Assembly (NCBI RefSeq): GCF_021864535.1
Contig: NZ_JAKJIC010000001.1
Span: forward strand, 434,001-498,000
Length of the DNA stretch: 64,000 bases
From: Oryzibacter oryziterrae
GTDB lineage: Bacteria > Pseudomonadota > Alphaproteobacteria > Rhizobiales > Pleomorphomonadaceae
Direction of reading: 5' to 3'
A program made the translations under genes and the position numbers. The number at the start of each line of letters is the position of its first letter. The first letter of the stretch is position 1. Below, in pieces: positions 47,697-56,434 of the stretch. The notes under the pieces were generated by a model that saw only the letters and a program-made list of their open reading frames with translations, was not told the DNA's origin and ran no database searches.

Positions 47697-50600
47697 ATGA
47701 GCGGGCGTGGAACTGCTGCCGGCGTTGTATTTCAAGCGGAAGTGGGCGCCTATACTGCCGCCTTCATCCTTGGGGAAAGGCCAACTTCCCGGCTGAGCAC
47801 GGGGCTACCGGGCAACCCCATTAAAGTTAATTTCGAAACACCGACTGCGGTCGACGACGTTGTGGTTCGGACGGACGTCGGAGAAATATATGTGCAAGCA
47901 AAACGCAACATTTCGTTGTCGGCGAAAGCAGATAGCGATTTGGCTTCGGTTGCAGATCAATTCGTACGCCAGTTCCGTGCCGGGGTGCTTGATAGCGGAG
48001 TTCGTCGTGGTCTCGATGTTGCGCGCGACCGGCTCCTCCTCGTTGTCGAAGAAGACACCAGCGATACTATCATTATTCACCTCAAGGAAGTACTCGATCG
48101 GCAAAGAACATTAGCTGCGACGGCGCTTCCCGAAAGTCTAAAATCTGCGCTTTCAACGTTCTCGGCACATGTCGACCGCGCATGGCTGGCTTCTGCTGGC
48201 ACGCCGATCACAGATGCGGAGAGAACCGCCATTCTTCGCGTATGTGCCGTTGCATCGATAACTGACGCGTCACGACAACTCTCTGAGGAAGCGCTGCGTG
48301 ATGCTGTCGAAAGGCCCGGCAGTGAAACAGCCGCGATGGATATTCTCGTCACGTGGGCAGCAAATGCATCCGCGAACGGAACAGGGGGCGACGCTGCCGC
48401 TATCAGACTTGCCTTATCGGCGAAAATTTCGTTGGCCTCGCCGCCGAGCTACCGTGCCGATGTGACCAAGCTCCTTGCCTACAGCGCGGCGACAATGAGC
48501 CGGCTCGAACGGTTTGCCTCGCTCCGAACGCCGGAGGGCATTGTCACTATCCCAAGGCCCATTACTGCCGCCGTTGCATCGGCCGCAGCCACTTCCAGTC
48601 TTGCGATCACTGGCGAACCCGGCGCCGGCAAATCAGCCGTGATTTACGAGACAGCGAAGCAGCTCCCCGCAGGATCGGCGATAGTTCTCGCTGTTGAGGC
48701 GAGCGCAACGTCATTCGACGCATTGCGCGGGGAGATCGGCCTTCAGCACCCCCTCGTTGAGGTGCTCGCAACCCTGCCGGGAGCGAGGCCTGGCTACCTA
48801 TTTCTCGACGCGCTCGATGCAGTGCGCGGCGGAGCGGCAGAGGCCACCTATCGAAAGCTCGTCGAGGCGGTTTCGGCAATGCCTGGATGGCGAGTAGTCG
48901 CTTCAGTGCGCACCTTTGACTTGCGCCTTGGCAGAGAGTGGCAACGGGTGTTCCGCGGGAACCCACCCGATGCGAACTGCGCGCACGCAGGATTTCCAAC
49001 GGTACGGCATGTGCATGTCGGCGTACTTAGCGCCACCGAGATTGCGCACGTCACTGGTTTTTCGCCTTCCATCGCAACTGCAATTGCGGCGGGCGGATCG
49101 AAACTGGCCACGCTTGCGACGAATCCGTTTAACCTCGCCTTGCTGGGCGACCTCCTTACTGGTGGGGTAACTGCCGCAGCACTTTCGAGCGTCGGGACAC
49201 GTGGTGAGCTTCTCGCACGCTACTGGGACGAGCGAATCACAGAGCTTGGCATTGCTGCCACAGTGACGCTCGGTAGCTTGGTCGACTTGATGGTGCATGC
49301 CCGTTCCGTCGACATTCCCGTTACCAAAGTGCCGGTTCTGGCAGCCACGACTGTCGATTACCTGCAACATGCAGGTGTTTTGACCGAAGAACTGTCCCTC
49401 CGCATAGCTTTCCGGCACCATGTCTTGTTCGACTACGCAGTCGCAAGGCTCTTGTTGATGCCCGACAGGAATGTCGCCCGTTCGTTTTTCGGTCGTGCAT
49501 CGGGCGCGGGGCTCCTGATCTCTCCGGCAGTCGGCTATTGGGTCGAGGGTCTCAAAGCGGCAATCTCTGCGGATGAGTTTTGGAGGTTTGCTGTCTCACT
49601 GATCGGCGATGGCGCTATCGACCCAATTATCAAGGTCGAGTTCGCTCGGCTTGTCGTCGAGTCCGTCAAAGATGGCGACAGCTTAGGTTCTCTTCTAAAG
49701 GCTTTGCCAGCCGACGACACGACCGGTGGGCGTCCCTTCCAGCATCTCGTCGGATCATTGCTGACCAAGGCTCATCACGGCCAACCGATTGTTGTGGGGC
49801 CATGGGCGGAGCTGCTTGGTTGGATGGTGTCGCCGGGCGACTCTCAGATTGGCGGTATGGCCGCTCTCATAGGTAAGCTCATTGACGCTAGTCCTGATTC
49901 CACGTCCCTCGCCGCGCTCGGCAAAGCAAGCCGTGTCGTCTTCGACTGGATGTCTCAAACCGACGACCGCATTAGCTGGCTAGCGCCACGCGTGATTACC
50001 TTCGTCGCGCAGACATTCGGCACTGATCCAGCGGCATCCGGTTCTCGTCTTCGTCAGGTTCTTGAAGGCGATCGTTTCACCCGCGTGGGATACAAAGAAG
50101 TTCCTTGGCTATCGCGCGCGACACTACACATAGCCCCCCACGACGAAGACCTGGTTGTTTCTCTGTTCTCGCGCGTCTTCCGGGGGGGCGACTTTAGCCG
50201 CGACCAAGTCACATCAATCGGCAGCAGTTGGATCCTCCCAATGAGTTCAAATGCCGCCCAAGACTTCGGGATGGCGACACACTCTTTGTGTCAAGACTTT
50301 CCTGCGCTCTTGCGCTACCATCCACGGTTGGCGTTCCGAGCCCTTGCGGTATCTTTTGCCGGAGAACGTGACAAGGACCATGCGCCAAGCGATCCTAGCC
50401 GCCTCAGGTTGATGCCACTGAACGGCGTTAATTACGGCTTTGAGGAGGACTGGAGCTACATCTGGGCAGGGGATATCGATACCGATACTTACCACGATAT
50501 AGCAAAACTCTACCAAGCCACAACGACCTGGTTCGCTTCTGCCAATGAGCCGTCGCTATGCAGCGACATTCCGGCACTTCTCCTGAGCGAGACTTCGATA

Positions 50601-52415
50601 TCACTCGTCTGGCGCACGCTGTTTGATCTGGGGACGATCAAGCCACGAGAGTTGGGCCTGAAGATCTGGCGTACAGCTGCAAGCCCGCTATTGCTTGAGA
50701 GCCTGGATACAAGGCAAGCTGCGATCAATCTTCTAGCCGTAGTTTATCCTCTTCTTTCGGAACAAGACCGCGAGCAGACCGAGGTCGGTTGGCTCACTAT
50801 GGATTTATCTGAAACCGCCGATCCCGAGGATTTGAAACGTACAGTCCTTGCCACACTGTTTCAGGCAATCGGCTTTGACAACCTTACTACTAGTGCTACA
50901 CACGATTTTTTAGCGGCGTCTCTCTCAACAGGTCAAACTTTCGAAAACTCGAAGCCTACGACGTTCCATATCAGAGAGGTCGAGCGGAAGCACACTTCCG
51001 GTGTTGCCCCCGATGATCCGGGAAGGCTTCTCGTCGATACCCTTAAGGCGGCACGCACAGCACTTGCCAATACTGCCAGCGATGAAAACTGGACCAACCT
51101 CACAACAGCAACGGAAGCCTTGCTTAGGAGAAATATTGCCTTCGGGCAGTTCGAGCCGTCGATCGATGACGAGGCAAGCGCGACGCTCGCCGACGCCCTA
51201 GGACTTGCAATCGCAAATGGTGAACTGGCCGAAGATCTGAAAGAACCTGCGCTAGCGACTCTGATTGCATTGGCCTCACACCCGAACCCTGAGCCGCATG
51301 ACGACACTGAGGAAAACTTTGAGAACGTTCCTTCCTGGGGCAGTCCAGCGCCACGTGTCGAGGTCGCTGAGGCTATATCGAGGCTTGTGAGCAAACCTGA
51401 GTTCTGGCAGCAAGTCCGCCCCACATACGAGAAGCTTCTGGTCGATCCGCATCCTGCAGTGCGCATGCAAGCAGCCACGAGACTTTCCGCCGTTTCCTTC
51501 GCCAGCGTGGACGATATGTGGGAAATCATGGACGCCTTCTTCCCGCGAGAAACCAACTCGACGGTGCTCCGGTTTGCGATTGCCAAAGCGGGCTGGCTCG
51601 ACCGGGACTACGCGGCGCGGCTCGAGCCAATCGTCCTCGCACTCGACAAGCGAATCACTAGAAAGCAGAGTGACGATCCCGTCACAGCGCTCATCACGCA
51701 ATTCAGGCTGCGTTTGCACTTTGAGGCATCCACAAAGACGATTTCCGATTGGATCGTGGGCTTCGAGGCACATGAAGACCAGATACGCCACATGCTCTTC
51801 GAGCTTCGGGGAGAGATTATCGAGGGTATCGGTGACCTGTCAAAGCCTCAAGGCGTACGAGCCCGAACCAAGGACCTGCTACTTGAGATTATTGATTCCG
51901 TGGAGCCTGCAGTACTCTCCTGGCCGCAGTCAGATCGCGAACCGACGCCCAAAGAGATCTCGGCGTTGAGGGTATTTAACGAAATTGCCAGTCAGATTTT
52001 CTATGCGGCAGGCCACGACCAACTCACAGCGGAGCTGAAAGGCTTCAGCGCGCAGACCAAATTCCTTGACGAATATTCCGAGATCATCGGCAAGCTGATG
52101 ACCCTAGGAACACCGAATTCCGTCCATGAGTTGCTGGATTTGCTTCAGAAGCTCGCGCCGGTCGATCCTGCGCGGTGTTTCGACCTCATAGCCGAAGCCA
52201 TGCTGCGTACGACGGGAGTGGCCCGCTACGAGCACGAGAGTATGGGGGCCAAGCTACTTGTCGATCTCGTCGGGCTTTATCTGGCGGACTATCGGTTCGT
52301 TTTTGACGACGAAGCCCGACGTAGCAAGCTGATTGACTGCGTGGCGGTGTTTGTCGAGGCGGGCTGGCCGGAAGCCCGCCGACTGTTCCAGAGTCTGCCG
52401 GAGCTTCTTCAGTGA
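47697..52415 (+). CDS. Cap4-like nuclease-STAND NTPase protein (Avs-like antiphage candidate)
   Basis: 1,572 residues from ATG at 47697, chosen for GAGGAAA about nine bases before it (ATG at 47673 lacks one). Residues 8-130 resemble the Cap4/DUF4297 nuclease: GVVFQAEVGAYTAAFIL, then AVDDVVV (Asp53, Asp54) and IYVQAKR (Gln67-Ala-Lys69). The NTPase has Walker A GEPGAGKS (306-313), Walker B GYLFLDALD (Asp371), an Arg in VASVRT (405) and the TNPFNLALLGDLL motif common in STAND proteins. The remaining 1,000 residues are helical, with HEAT-like repeats near 1,240 (DPHPAVRMQAATRLSAVS). Expected action: DNA cleavage on sensing a phage protein. No sequence-level match between the two giant proteins is obvious outside motif positions. 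Confidence 0.82.
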   Translation: MSGRGTAAGVVFQAEVGAYTAAFILGERPTSRLSTGLPGNPIKVNFETPTAVDDVVVRTDVGEIYVQAKRNISLSAKADSDLASVADQFVRQFRAGVLDSGVRRGLDVARDRLLLVVEEDTSDTIIIHLKEVLDRQRTLAATALPESLKSALSTFSAHVDRAWLASAGTPITDAERTAILRVCAVASITDASRQLSEEALRDAVERPGSETAAMDILVTWAANASANGTGGDAAAIRLALSAKISLASPPSYRADVTKLLAYSAATMSRLERFASLRTPEGIVTIPRPITAAVASAAATSSLAITGEPGAGKSAVIYETAKQLPAGSAIVLAVEASATSFDALRGEIGLQHPLVEVLATLPGARPGYLFLDALDAVRGGAAEATYRKLVEAVSAMPGWRVVASVRTFDLRLGREWQRVFRGNPPDANCAHAGFPTVRHVHVGVLSATEIAHVTGFSPSIATAIAAGGSKLATLATNPFNLALLGDLLTGGVTAAALSSVGTRGELLARYWDERITELGIAATVTLGSLVDLMVHARSVDIPVTKVPVLAATTVDYLQHAGVLTEELSLRIAFRHHVLFDYAVARLLLMPDRNVARSFFGRASGAGLLISPAVGYWVEGLKAAISADEFWRFAVSLIGDGAIDPIIKVEFARLVVESVKDGDSLGSLLKALPADDTTGGRPFQHLVGSLLTKAHHGQPIVVGPWAELLGWMVSPGDSQIGGMAALIGKLIDASPDSTSLAALGKASRVVFDWMSQTDDRISWLAPRVITFVAQTFGTDPAASGSRLRQVLEGDRFTRVGYKEVPWLSRATLHIAPHDEDLVVSLFSRVFRGGDFSRDQVTSIGSSWILPMSSNAAQDFGMATHSLCQDFPALLRYHPRLAFRALAVSFAGERDKDHAPSDPSRLRLMPLNGVNYGFEEDWSYIWAGDIDTDTYHDIAKLYQATTTWFASANEPSLCSDIPALLLSETSISLVWRTLFDLGTIKPRELGLKIWRTAASPLLLESLDTRQAAINLLAVVYPLLSEQDREQTEVGWLTMDLSETADPEDLKRTVLATLFQAIGFDNLTTSATHDFLAASLSTGQTFENSKPTTFHIREVERKHTSGVAPDDPGRLLVDTLKAARTALANTASDENWTNLTTATEALLRRNIAFGQFEPSIDDEASATLADALGLAIANGELAEDLKEPALATLIALASHPNPEPHDDTEENFENVPSWGSPAPRVEVAEAISRLVSKPEFWQQVRPTYEKLLVDPHPAVRMQAATRLSAVSFASVDDMWEIMDAFFPRETNSTVLRFAIAKAGWLDRDYAARLEPIVLALDKRITRKQSDDPVTALITQFRLRLHFEASTKTISDWIVGFEAHEDQIRHMLFELRGEIIEGIGDLSKPQGVRARTKDLLLEIIDSVEPAVLSWPQSDREPTPKEISALRVFNEIASQIFYAAGHDQLTAELKGFSAQTKFLDEYSEIIGKLMTLGTPNSVHELLDLLQKLAPVDPARCFDLIAEAMLRTTGVARYEHESMGAKLLVDLVGLYLADYRFVFDDEARRSKLIDCVAVFVEAGWPEARRLFQSLPELLQ

Positions 52416-52757
52416 TCACCACTGGCCAACGCCGTGTGTCAGCCTTGTGACGTCGGCCTTCTCCGCTTTGTGTCCGTCTTCGACCTTATGAGTAAGAGAG
52501 GTCAACTCCTTCCTGTTCCTAGCAGTGTCGATCTGCAACGCCCGGCCTGAGGCAAACTCTATTTTAAATTGTGTATATCTGGCTTCCAGCTGGTCGTATT
52601 GCTTGCGCAACCGCCAGATCGAAGGACAACCAAAATTTCGATCGATAGAATGATATCTGCGCAGCCGCATGCTTTCATGTTGACATGTGCGCAGTTTAAG
52701 GTTGTCGACCTTTGTTCCGTCTTGCACTGTCAGATTTTGTCTGTGTGTTACCTGCAA
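52416..52757 (-). CDS. Possible small coiled-coil protein
   Basis: 113 codons from TTG at 52757, or 84 from ATG at 52670. The stop codon abuts that of the second giant gene on the other strand. The C-terminal half is Lys/Glu-rich and could form a coiled coil (RKQYDQLEARYTQFKIEF). There is no good ribosome binding site, and plus-strand frames overlap it. It may be a real island gene, a remnant, or chance. Confidence 0.25.
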   Translation of the reverse strand: MQVTHRQNLTVQDGTKVDNLKLRTCQHESMRLRRYHSIDRNFGCPSIWRLRKQYDQLEARYTQFKIEFASGRALQIDTARNRKELTSLTHKVEDGHKAEKADVTRLTHGVGQW

Positions 52758-53026
52758 CAGCTATGTGAAAAGACATATGAAATCAATGTTCTAAACAGTA
52801 ATTTGGCACGAGCGTTGCAGCAAATTGAGCTTATCGGGCACTTTGTAAAAGGCTTTGCGCAGGGGTACTCTACCAGCCCTGCCTCGCTGGAGGCCGATCT
52901 CGAACAGTGGACGCTACGGTAGGACATAGCGCTTGCGCAGGCGAGGAAAAATGCCCTGTCAAAGATCCATCCTACATATAATTTTGGTTGTATCAGTCGG
53001 GCGCGACTTCGGAGTTCCTTCGATAG

Positions 53027-53205
53027 GTCCAAGAAGGTGACAAAATGACACCCTGGCAGGCAGCAAAATATGGCGTGATGAGTGACAAAATGACACCCCC
53101 GGGGGTGTCATCTGATGACACCCCTATAATGAACCCTTAAAGGAACCTATTACCCCTAAATCCCCTAAGGGGACGAAAGAAACGCGACATGTGAGATGTT
53201 ACTGA
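53027..53205 (+). pseudogene. Remnant of a phage/plasmid replication protein C-terminus
   Basis: Two overlapping frames together read like the Pro/Thr-rich tail of helix-turn-helix replication proteins of phages and mobile elements: GDKMTPWQAAKYGVMSDKMT, PPGVSSDDTPIMN, then after a frame change PLKEPITPKSPKGTKE. The frame change is near 53134-53140. No upstream body of such a protein exists: the frame is closed by a stop at 53024-53026. The resemblance is from memory of such tails and not from a search. Confidence 0.35.
53046..53124. repeat. Four TGACACCC iteron-like repeats
   Basis: TGACACCC occurs at 53046-53053, 53091-53098 and 53116-53123, and inverted at 53103-53110. The longer unit GTGACAAAATGACACCC appears twice (beginning at 53038 and 53082, the first copy preceded by AAG). 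GGGGTGTCAT-CTG-ATGACACCCC (53102-53124) is a perfect 10-bp inverted repeat. Iterons inside a replication gene are the arrangement of lambda O, which fits the remnant called here. Confidence 0.6.
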
Positions 53206-53463
53206 TCTGAGGCGGTGTTTCTCTTCTGTCAGCTATCATAGATTGAGGACAAAAGGCCGGCAGCAAAAGCTCGATAGTCGATCGTTAGCTCTGAGCCCCA
53301 CAGGCGAGCGTTGATTGGCAACGATTGTGTGACCCGCGAGGCAACAGCGCGGAAGGCACTGGCGACCGCAATGGCTGGAGGCGGCCCAGTGGAAAGCCGG
53401 AAATCGCCCCTTGACGGAAGGTTTGAACATTGACATGTTGTCGGCGGGACGAATTACGTCATG

Positions 53464-53491
53464 AAGCCGGGCTCTTGTGAGTCCGGCTTTT
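53464..53491 (+). terminator. Probable rho-independent terminator
   Basis: AAGCCGGGCTC-TTGT-GAGTCCGGCTT folds as an 11-bp stem (one G-T pair) and is followed by TT. It lies upstream of a possible small gene at 53510 and may end a former transcript. Confidence 0.6.
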
Positions 53492-53509
53492 GCATTTCTG
53501 GGGGTATCG

Positions 53510-53644
53510 ATGACGACGGAACCGATGATGCTTGGCACTGCGATCAGTTTGGATGCGGGACCACGTTCGCCGGCTGGTTTTGTGAAACGTGGGGTGATTG
53601 CGTGGTTGCGCGAGGTCTGCTGCCCCGCTCAAGCGACCGGCTAA
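53510..53644 (+). CDS. Possible 44-residue protein
   Basis: ATG at 53510 has GGGGG five bases before it. The predicted protein reads MTTEPMMLGTAISLDAGPRS, then a helix VKRGVIAWLREVC and a CPAQATG tail. Codon use looks coding-like, but no family is recognised and the region is otherwise decayed. Confidence 0.25.
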   Translation: MTTEPMMLGTAISLDAGPRSPAGFVKRGVIAWLREVCCPAQATG

Positions 53645-54534
53645 GGTGAAGCTCGGCGCTGGACGCGATCTGCGCGGAAAGCCCGCGAGATCAAACAACC
53701 CGCTCCCACGATGAGTAGCCGTTTGATGGAGTTTTCAAAATCGAGGGGAAGGCCCCTGCCCTTTCGATCCACAAATCGCTCCGGCCAATCGCGCGCTGCG
53801 ATGCTGGGCAGCAAGCTGATGGAGGGGGTAAGGGGGGGTGAAAAGTTTAACCGAAATGGGGATCTACCGGTTGGGTAGGCCTCTTTTTTTGGGCGCAAAA
53901 TTCTCAAGATTTTTTTTGTTTTTGGGCCAAATGACAACACGAAGGCATCCGTCGGGAATGTCGAGGGCAAATGCGGTAGCAAGCTCAAAATGGTTGCCCT
54001 TATTGCCGGTTCATTTCCAGTTGCTCCATGTGCGGGGAGGCGAAATGCCGCGAATGGCGCTGTGCAATTCTGCCGTTCGATGGTTCCGTGACTACTCCGC
54101 GTGAACGTTCGGCTCGACGTGGAACTGGCCGCATTCTGCCGTTGTCCCAAGCTCCTGAACGATTGGGTTGAAGCGCATACTGTCGGGAATCGTGACGACC
54201 AGTCGCGAGCAACCGAAATGGGTCGTCTTGGTCGTCGAGAGGTGGGACGTAAACTCTTTTGCCCCAAGGACGGGAGGCTGCATTGGTTCGGTGGTTCATT
54301 GACCTTGACGGGTGCCTAGTGAGCGGGTCTCTGTCGCAGTTCATGGCCCGGCCTCGCGCGCAAAACTGGAGAGATAGTCTTACTTGTCGCCGTCCTGATG
54401 CTGTATCCAAGCGGGAAAGCGCCGCAAAGCATCCTACCGAAAGGTAGCGTCGGCTGTCCGAGCTGAACGGTAAAATCAATCGCAAACAAGCCGGATAGCA
54501 AAAGGCGCCGGTCAGCCCAAACAAGGATGATCTC
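53645..54534. other. Gene-poor island stretch with T-tracts
   Basis: About 890 bases with no gene I can support. T7 and T8 tracts lie at 53880-53930. Frames of 60-210 codons occur on both strands but overlap and lack ribosome binding sites. It probably represents decayed mobile-element DNA. No hicA is found before hicB. Confidence 0.4.
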
Positions 54535-54936
54535 ATGACCACCCATCATCTTGGCCTCTTGGAAAAAGAGCCCGGAACGCTGTGGGGAGTTTTCTTCCCC
54601 CATCTTCCTGGTTGCGTAGCAGCTGGCGAAACCTCTGACGAGGCGATCGCCAACGCAGTTGAAGTCTTGCGGGATTATCTGGAAGGCAACGAACCCACGG
54701 ATCCGCCAGCCGCCGATGCTCTTATGCAGAACGAAGACGTTCGCGCAGCCTTGGCGCGCGGAGCTGCCTTTGTCCGTGTGCCGCATCTGGTCAATGAAGG
54801 CGTGCCGGTCCGCGTGAATATCAATATCGACCGGGGTGCCCTTGCCGCGATCGACAACGCGGCCAAGGCTCACGGCATGAGCCGGAGCGCGTTCTTGGCA
54901 AGCGCTGCCCTCGACAAGATCCGCACGAGCCTATGA
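54535..54936 (+). CDS. hicB: HicB-family antitoxin without visible HicA
   Basis: 133 residues. The N-terminal 60 residues are the partial-RNase-H-like HicB fold (LWGVFFPHLPGCVAAGETSD). The C-terminal 45 are a ribbon-helix-helix DNA-binding domain (VRVNINIDRGALAAIDNAAK). Ribosome binding site AAGGATGA precedes ATG. HicB normally neutralises HicA, an mRNA-cutting toxin of about 60 residues, but none is seen on either side: the upstream stretch lacks it and the integrase is next. It may be solitary and act as a repressor or as an antidote to another toxin. It is convergent with the integrase. Confidence 0.9.
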   Translation: MTTHHLGLLEKEPGTLWGVFFPHLPGCVAAGETSDEAIANAVEVLRDYLEGNEPTDPPAADALMQNEDVRAALARGAAFVRVPHLVNEGVPVRVNINIDRGALAAIDNAAKAHGMSRSAFLASAALDKIRTSL

Positions 54937-54979
54937 ACCGAGGAGGGAGGTGAGGTCAGTGTCGAACCAGCCCACCGCA

Positions 54980-56299
54980 CTAGACGGCTGCAGGCGGTCT
55001 GAGTGCGATCTTCTCCAGCCATTCGAGCTTCAGGGCGAGGCTTGGCCCAACGCCATACTTCGGGCGATAATGCTTGTGGCCCATGAAAACCGCGATGATC
55101 TTGTCAGGCGCATTGATGGCGGTGAGCCGGTCCTCGAATGAGTGGCGCAGCGAGTAAACCGACTGGCCATCGACAGGGCGCAATCCGTTCTCCGCAAGCC
55201 ACTTGTTGACCACTCCGGACAGGGACGCCGACTTTTCGCGGTAGCGAGGAAAGCCCGCCGGCTGCGCTTTCATGGCTGCGAGCGCAACCCCAACCAGAGG
55301 GATTTCGCGCCCGCTATGTGGTGTCTTCATCCGCCGTCCCTCAGCGGAAACGATGATGTGGGGGATCTTGGCATCAAGGCGGATCGTCTCTTCCGTAAGG
55401 TTTGTCGCCTCAGACAGCCGCAGACCTGTTTCGGCGATCAGATAGACGATCCGTCGGGCTTCTTCGTTAAGCCCGTCCAGCGCCCCGTCTGCGAGCAAAC
55501 GCGACTGGATGAAGTCGACATCGAAGGCAACCCTCTGCCCACCCTGTCCTCCGGAAAATGAGAGCTTTGTGAAAACGGGATCAAGACCGAGGCGGTGCGC
55601 TTCGTCGACCGCGGAAATCATTGTCTGGATGTGGCCAAAGTCCTTGTTGGCCGTCAGCGCCTGGACGCCCTCATTGACGACGCGGTCAGACCACCAAGTG
55701 CGAAAGTCTATCGCGTCCGACCGCGTGATGCGGTCAATAGACTTGTCACCTATGACGCCGATCAGGTTTGCCACGGCTCGCTTTTTCGGGTTGCCCCACT
55801 TCCTGACCTGATCTTCAGACATATCCGTCATGGTTGCCGCCTGCAGCTTCTCATAGGCACCGAACAACTCGGACAGCTTGAAGCCAGGCTTTGATATGCC
55901 GCCGAGCAGTGCCGCCGTCGTGCCTGTGTCCGGGCTTCCGTTGCTGCCCCCAGCGTTGACCATCGCGACCACGCGAGCGACGATTTCCTCAAGCGGCCGT
56001 CCCGCCAACTCGTGAGCCGGAGTGTAGTCAAAGCCCAACTGACGGGACCGCCGACGCGCCGCGTCATAGCGCGTTCGGGCCTCATCCGCCTCGCCGTCCT
56101 TGAGAGCGGACCAATAGGCCATAACGTCGGCATCTATTGAGCGAGCGGCGGAAAGCGCGTGGATGCCGCGCGGGTCGTCAACAATCTTGACTTTCGTGCT
56201 CTGGAAGATGATCCCACGCCGATCTAAGTCAGCGTATTCTTTCGGGACCCGGCGCACATAGTGCCAATACCCCCCGCGCTTTGTGATCAGCTCTGCCAC
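54980..56299 (-). CDS. int: Tyrosine recombinase (phage-type integrase)
   Basis: 439 residues from GTG at 56299. It should cut and rejoin DNA at the tRNA-Ser core site. The C-terminal catalytic domain has Arg in ETGLRLSEATNLT, box II VYSLRHSFEDRL (Tyr in place of the first His, a known variant) and MGHKHYRPKYGVG with the catalytic Tyr in PKYG. The N-terminal 150 residues hold an arm-binding region (RGGYWHYVRRVPKEYADL) and a core-binding domain follows. It lies about 115 bases from the right core, the normal arrangement. Confidence 0.94.
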   Translation of the reverse strand: MAELITKRGGYWHYVRRVPKEYADLDRRGIIFQSTKVKIVDDPRGIHALSAARSIDADVMAYWSALKDGEADEARTRYDAARRRSRQLGFDYTPAHELAGRPLEEIVARVVAMVNAGGSNGSPDTGTTAALLGGISKPGFKLSELFGAYEKLQAATMTDMSEDQVRKWGNPKKRAVANLIGVIGDKSIDRITRSDAIDFRTWWSDRVVNEGVQALTANKDFGHIQTMISAVDEAHRLGLDPVFTKLSFSGGQGGQRVAFDVDFIQSRLLADGALDGLNEEARRIVYLIAETGLRLSEATNLTEETIRLDAKIPHIIVSAEGRRMKTPHSGREIPLVGVALAAMKAQPAGFPRYREKSASLSGVVNKWLAENGLRPVDGQSVYSLRHSFEDRLTAINAPDKIIAVFMGHKHYRPKYGVGPSLALKLEWLEKIALRPPAAV

Positions 56300-56309
56300 G
56301 TCGTTGCCA

Positions 56310-56326
56310 TGTTAGATGATTTGTTA
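56310..56326 (+). repeat. 17-bp direct repeat inside the right end (possible integrase arm site)
   Basis: TGTTAGATGATTTGTTA, identical to 42060-42076. It is followed by a partial TTAGAC-type repeat (GTTAGACGTTTTTAGAC). It lies 89 bases before the right core, overlapping the integrase promoter region. Confidence 0.7.
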
Positions 56327-56415
56327 GACGTTTTTAGACACCCCTTCGGGGAGTTGGTCAAGGGATGTCTTAGTTTTTGGCTAAAAACCGCCATTTTATG
56401 AAGTTGTGATGGCTA

Positions 56416-56434
56416 CCACCCCTTCCGCCAAATC
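56416..56434 (+). repeat. attR core
   Basis: CCACCCCTTCCGCCAAATC, an exact copy of 41981-41999, in the same orientation. Bases on either side differ from the tRNA copy (A rather than C before it, C rather than A after it). Confidence 0.9.

Larger units (their letters stand above)
41996..56434. mobile_element. Integrated genomic island at tRNA-Ser(UGA) carrying two giant nuclease-STAND genes
   Basis: About 14.4 kb bounded by the tRNA 3' end and a second copy of its last 19 bases at 56416-56434. A tyrosine integrase is at the right end, reading inwards. A 17-bp repeat lies just inside each boundary (42060-42076 and 56310-56326). The cargo has visibly lower GC and looser codon use than the flanks: two genes of over 4.5 kb each, a short remnant of a replication gene, and a HicB antitoxin. 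No transfer, capsid or replication gene is intact, so the element probably moves only by integrase action or is now fixed. Confidence 0.88.

Noticed and set aside
53046-53124. CRISPR array or toxin antisense RNA at the TGACACCC repeats
   Set aside because: Repeats are only 8-17 bp, irregularly spaced and partly inverted, so they do not fit a CRISPR array; iterons are a better reading.
53641-54542. Frames of 180-208 codons on the minus strand in the island
   Set aside because: Amino-acid composition (Ser/Arg/Pro-rich) is not protein-like, frames overlap one another and hicB regulatory DNA, no family recognised.
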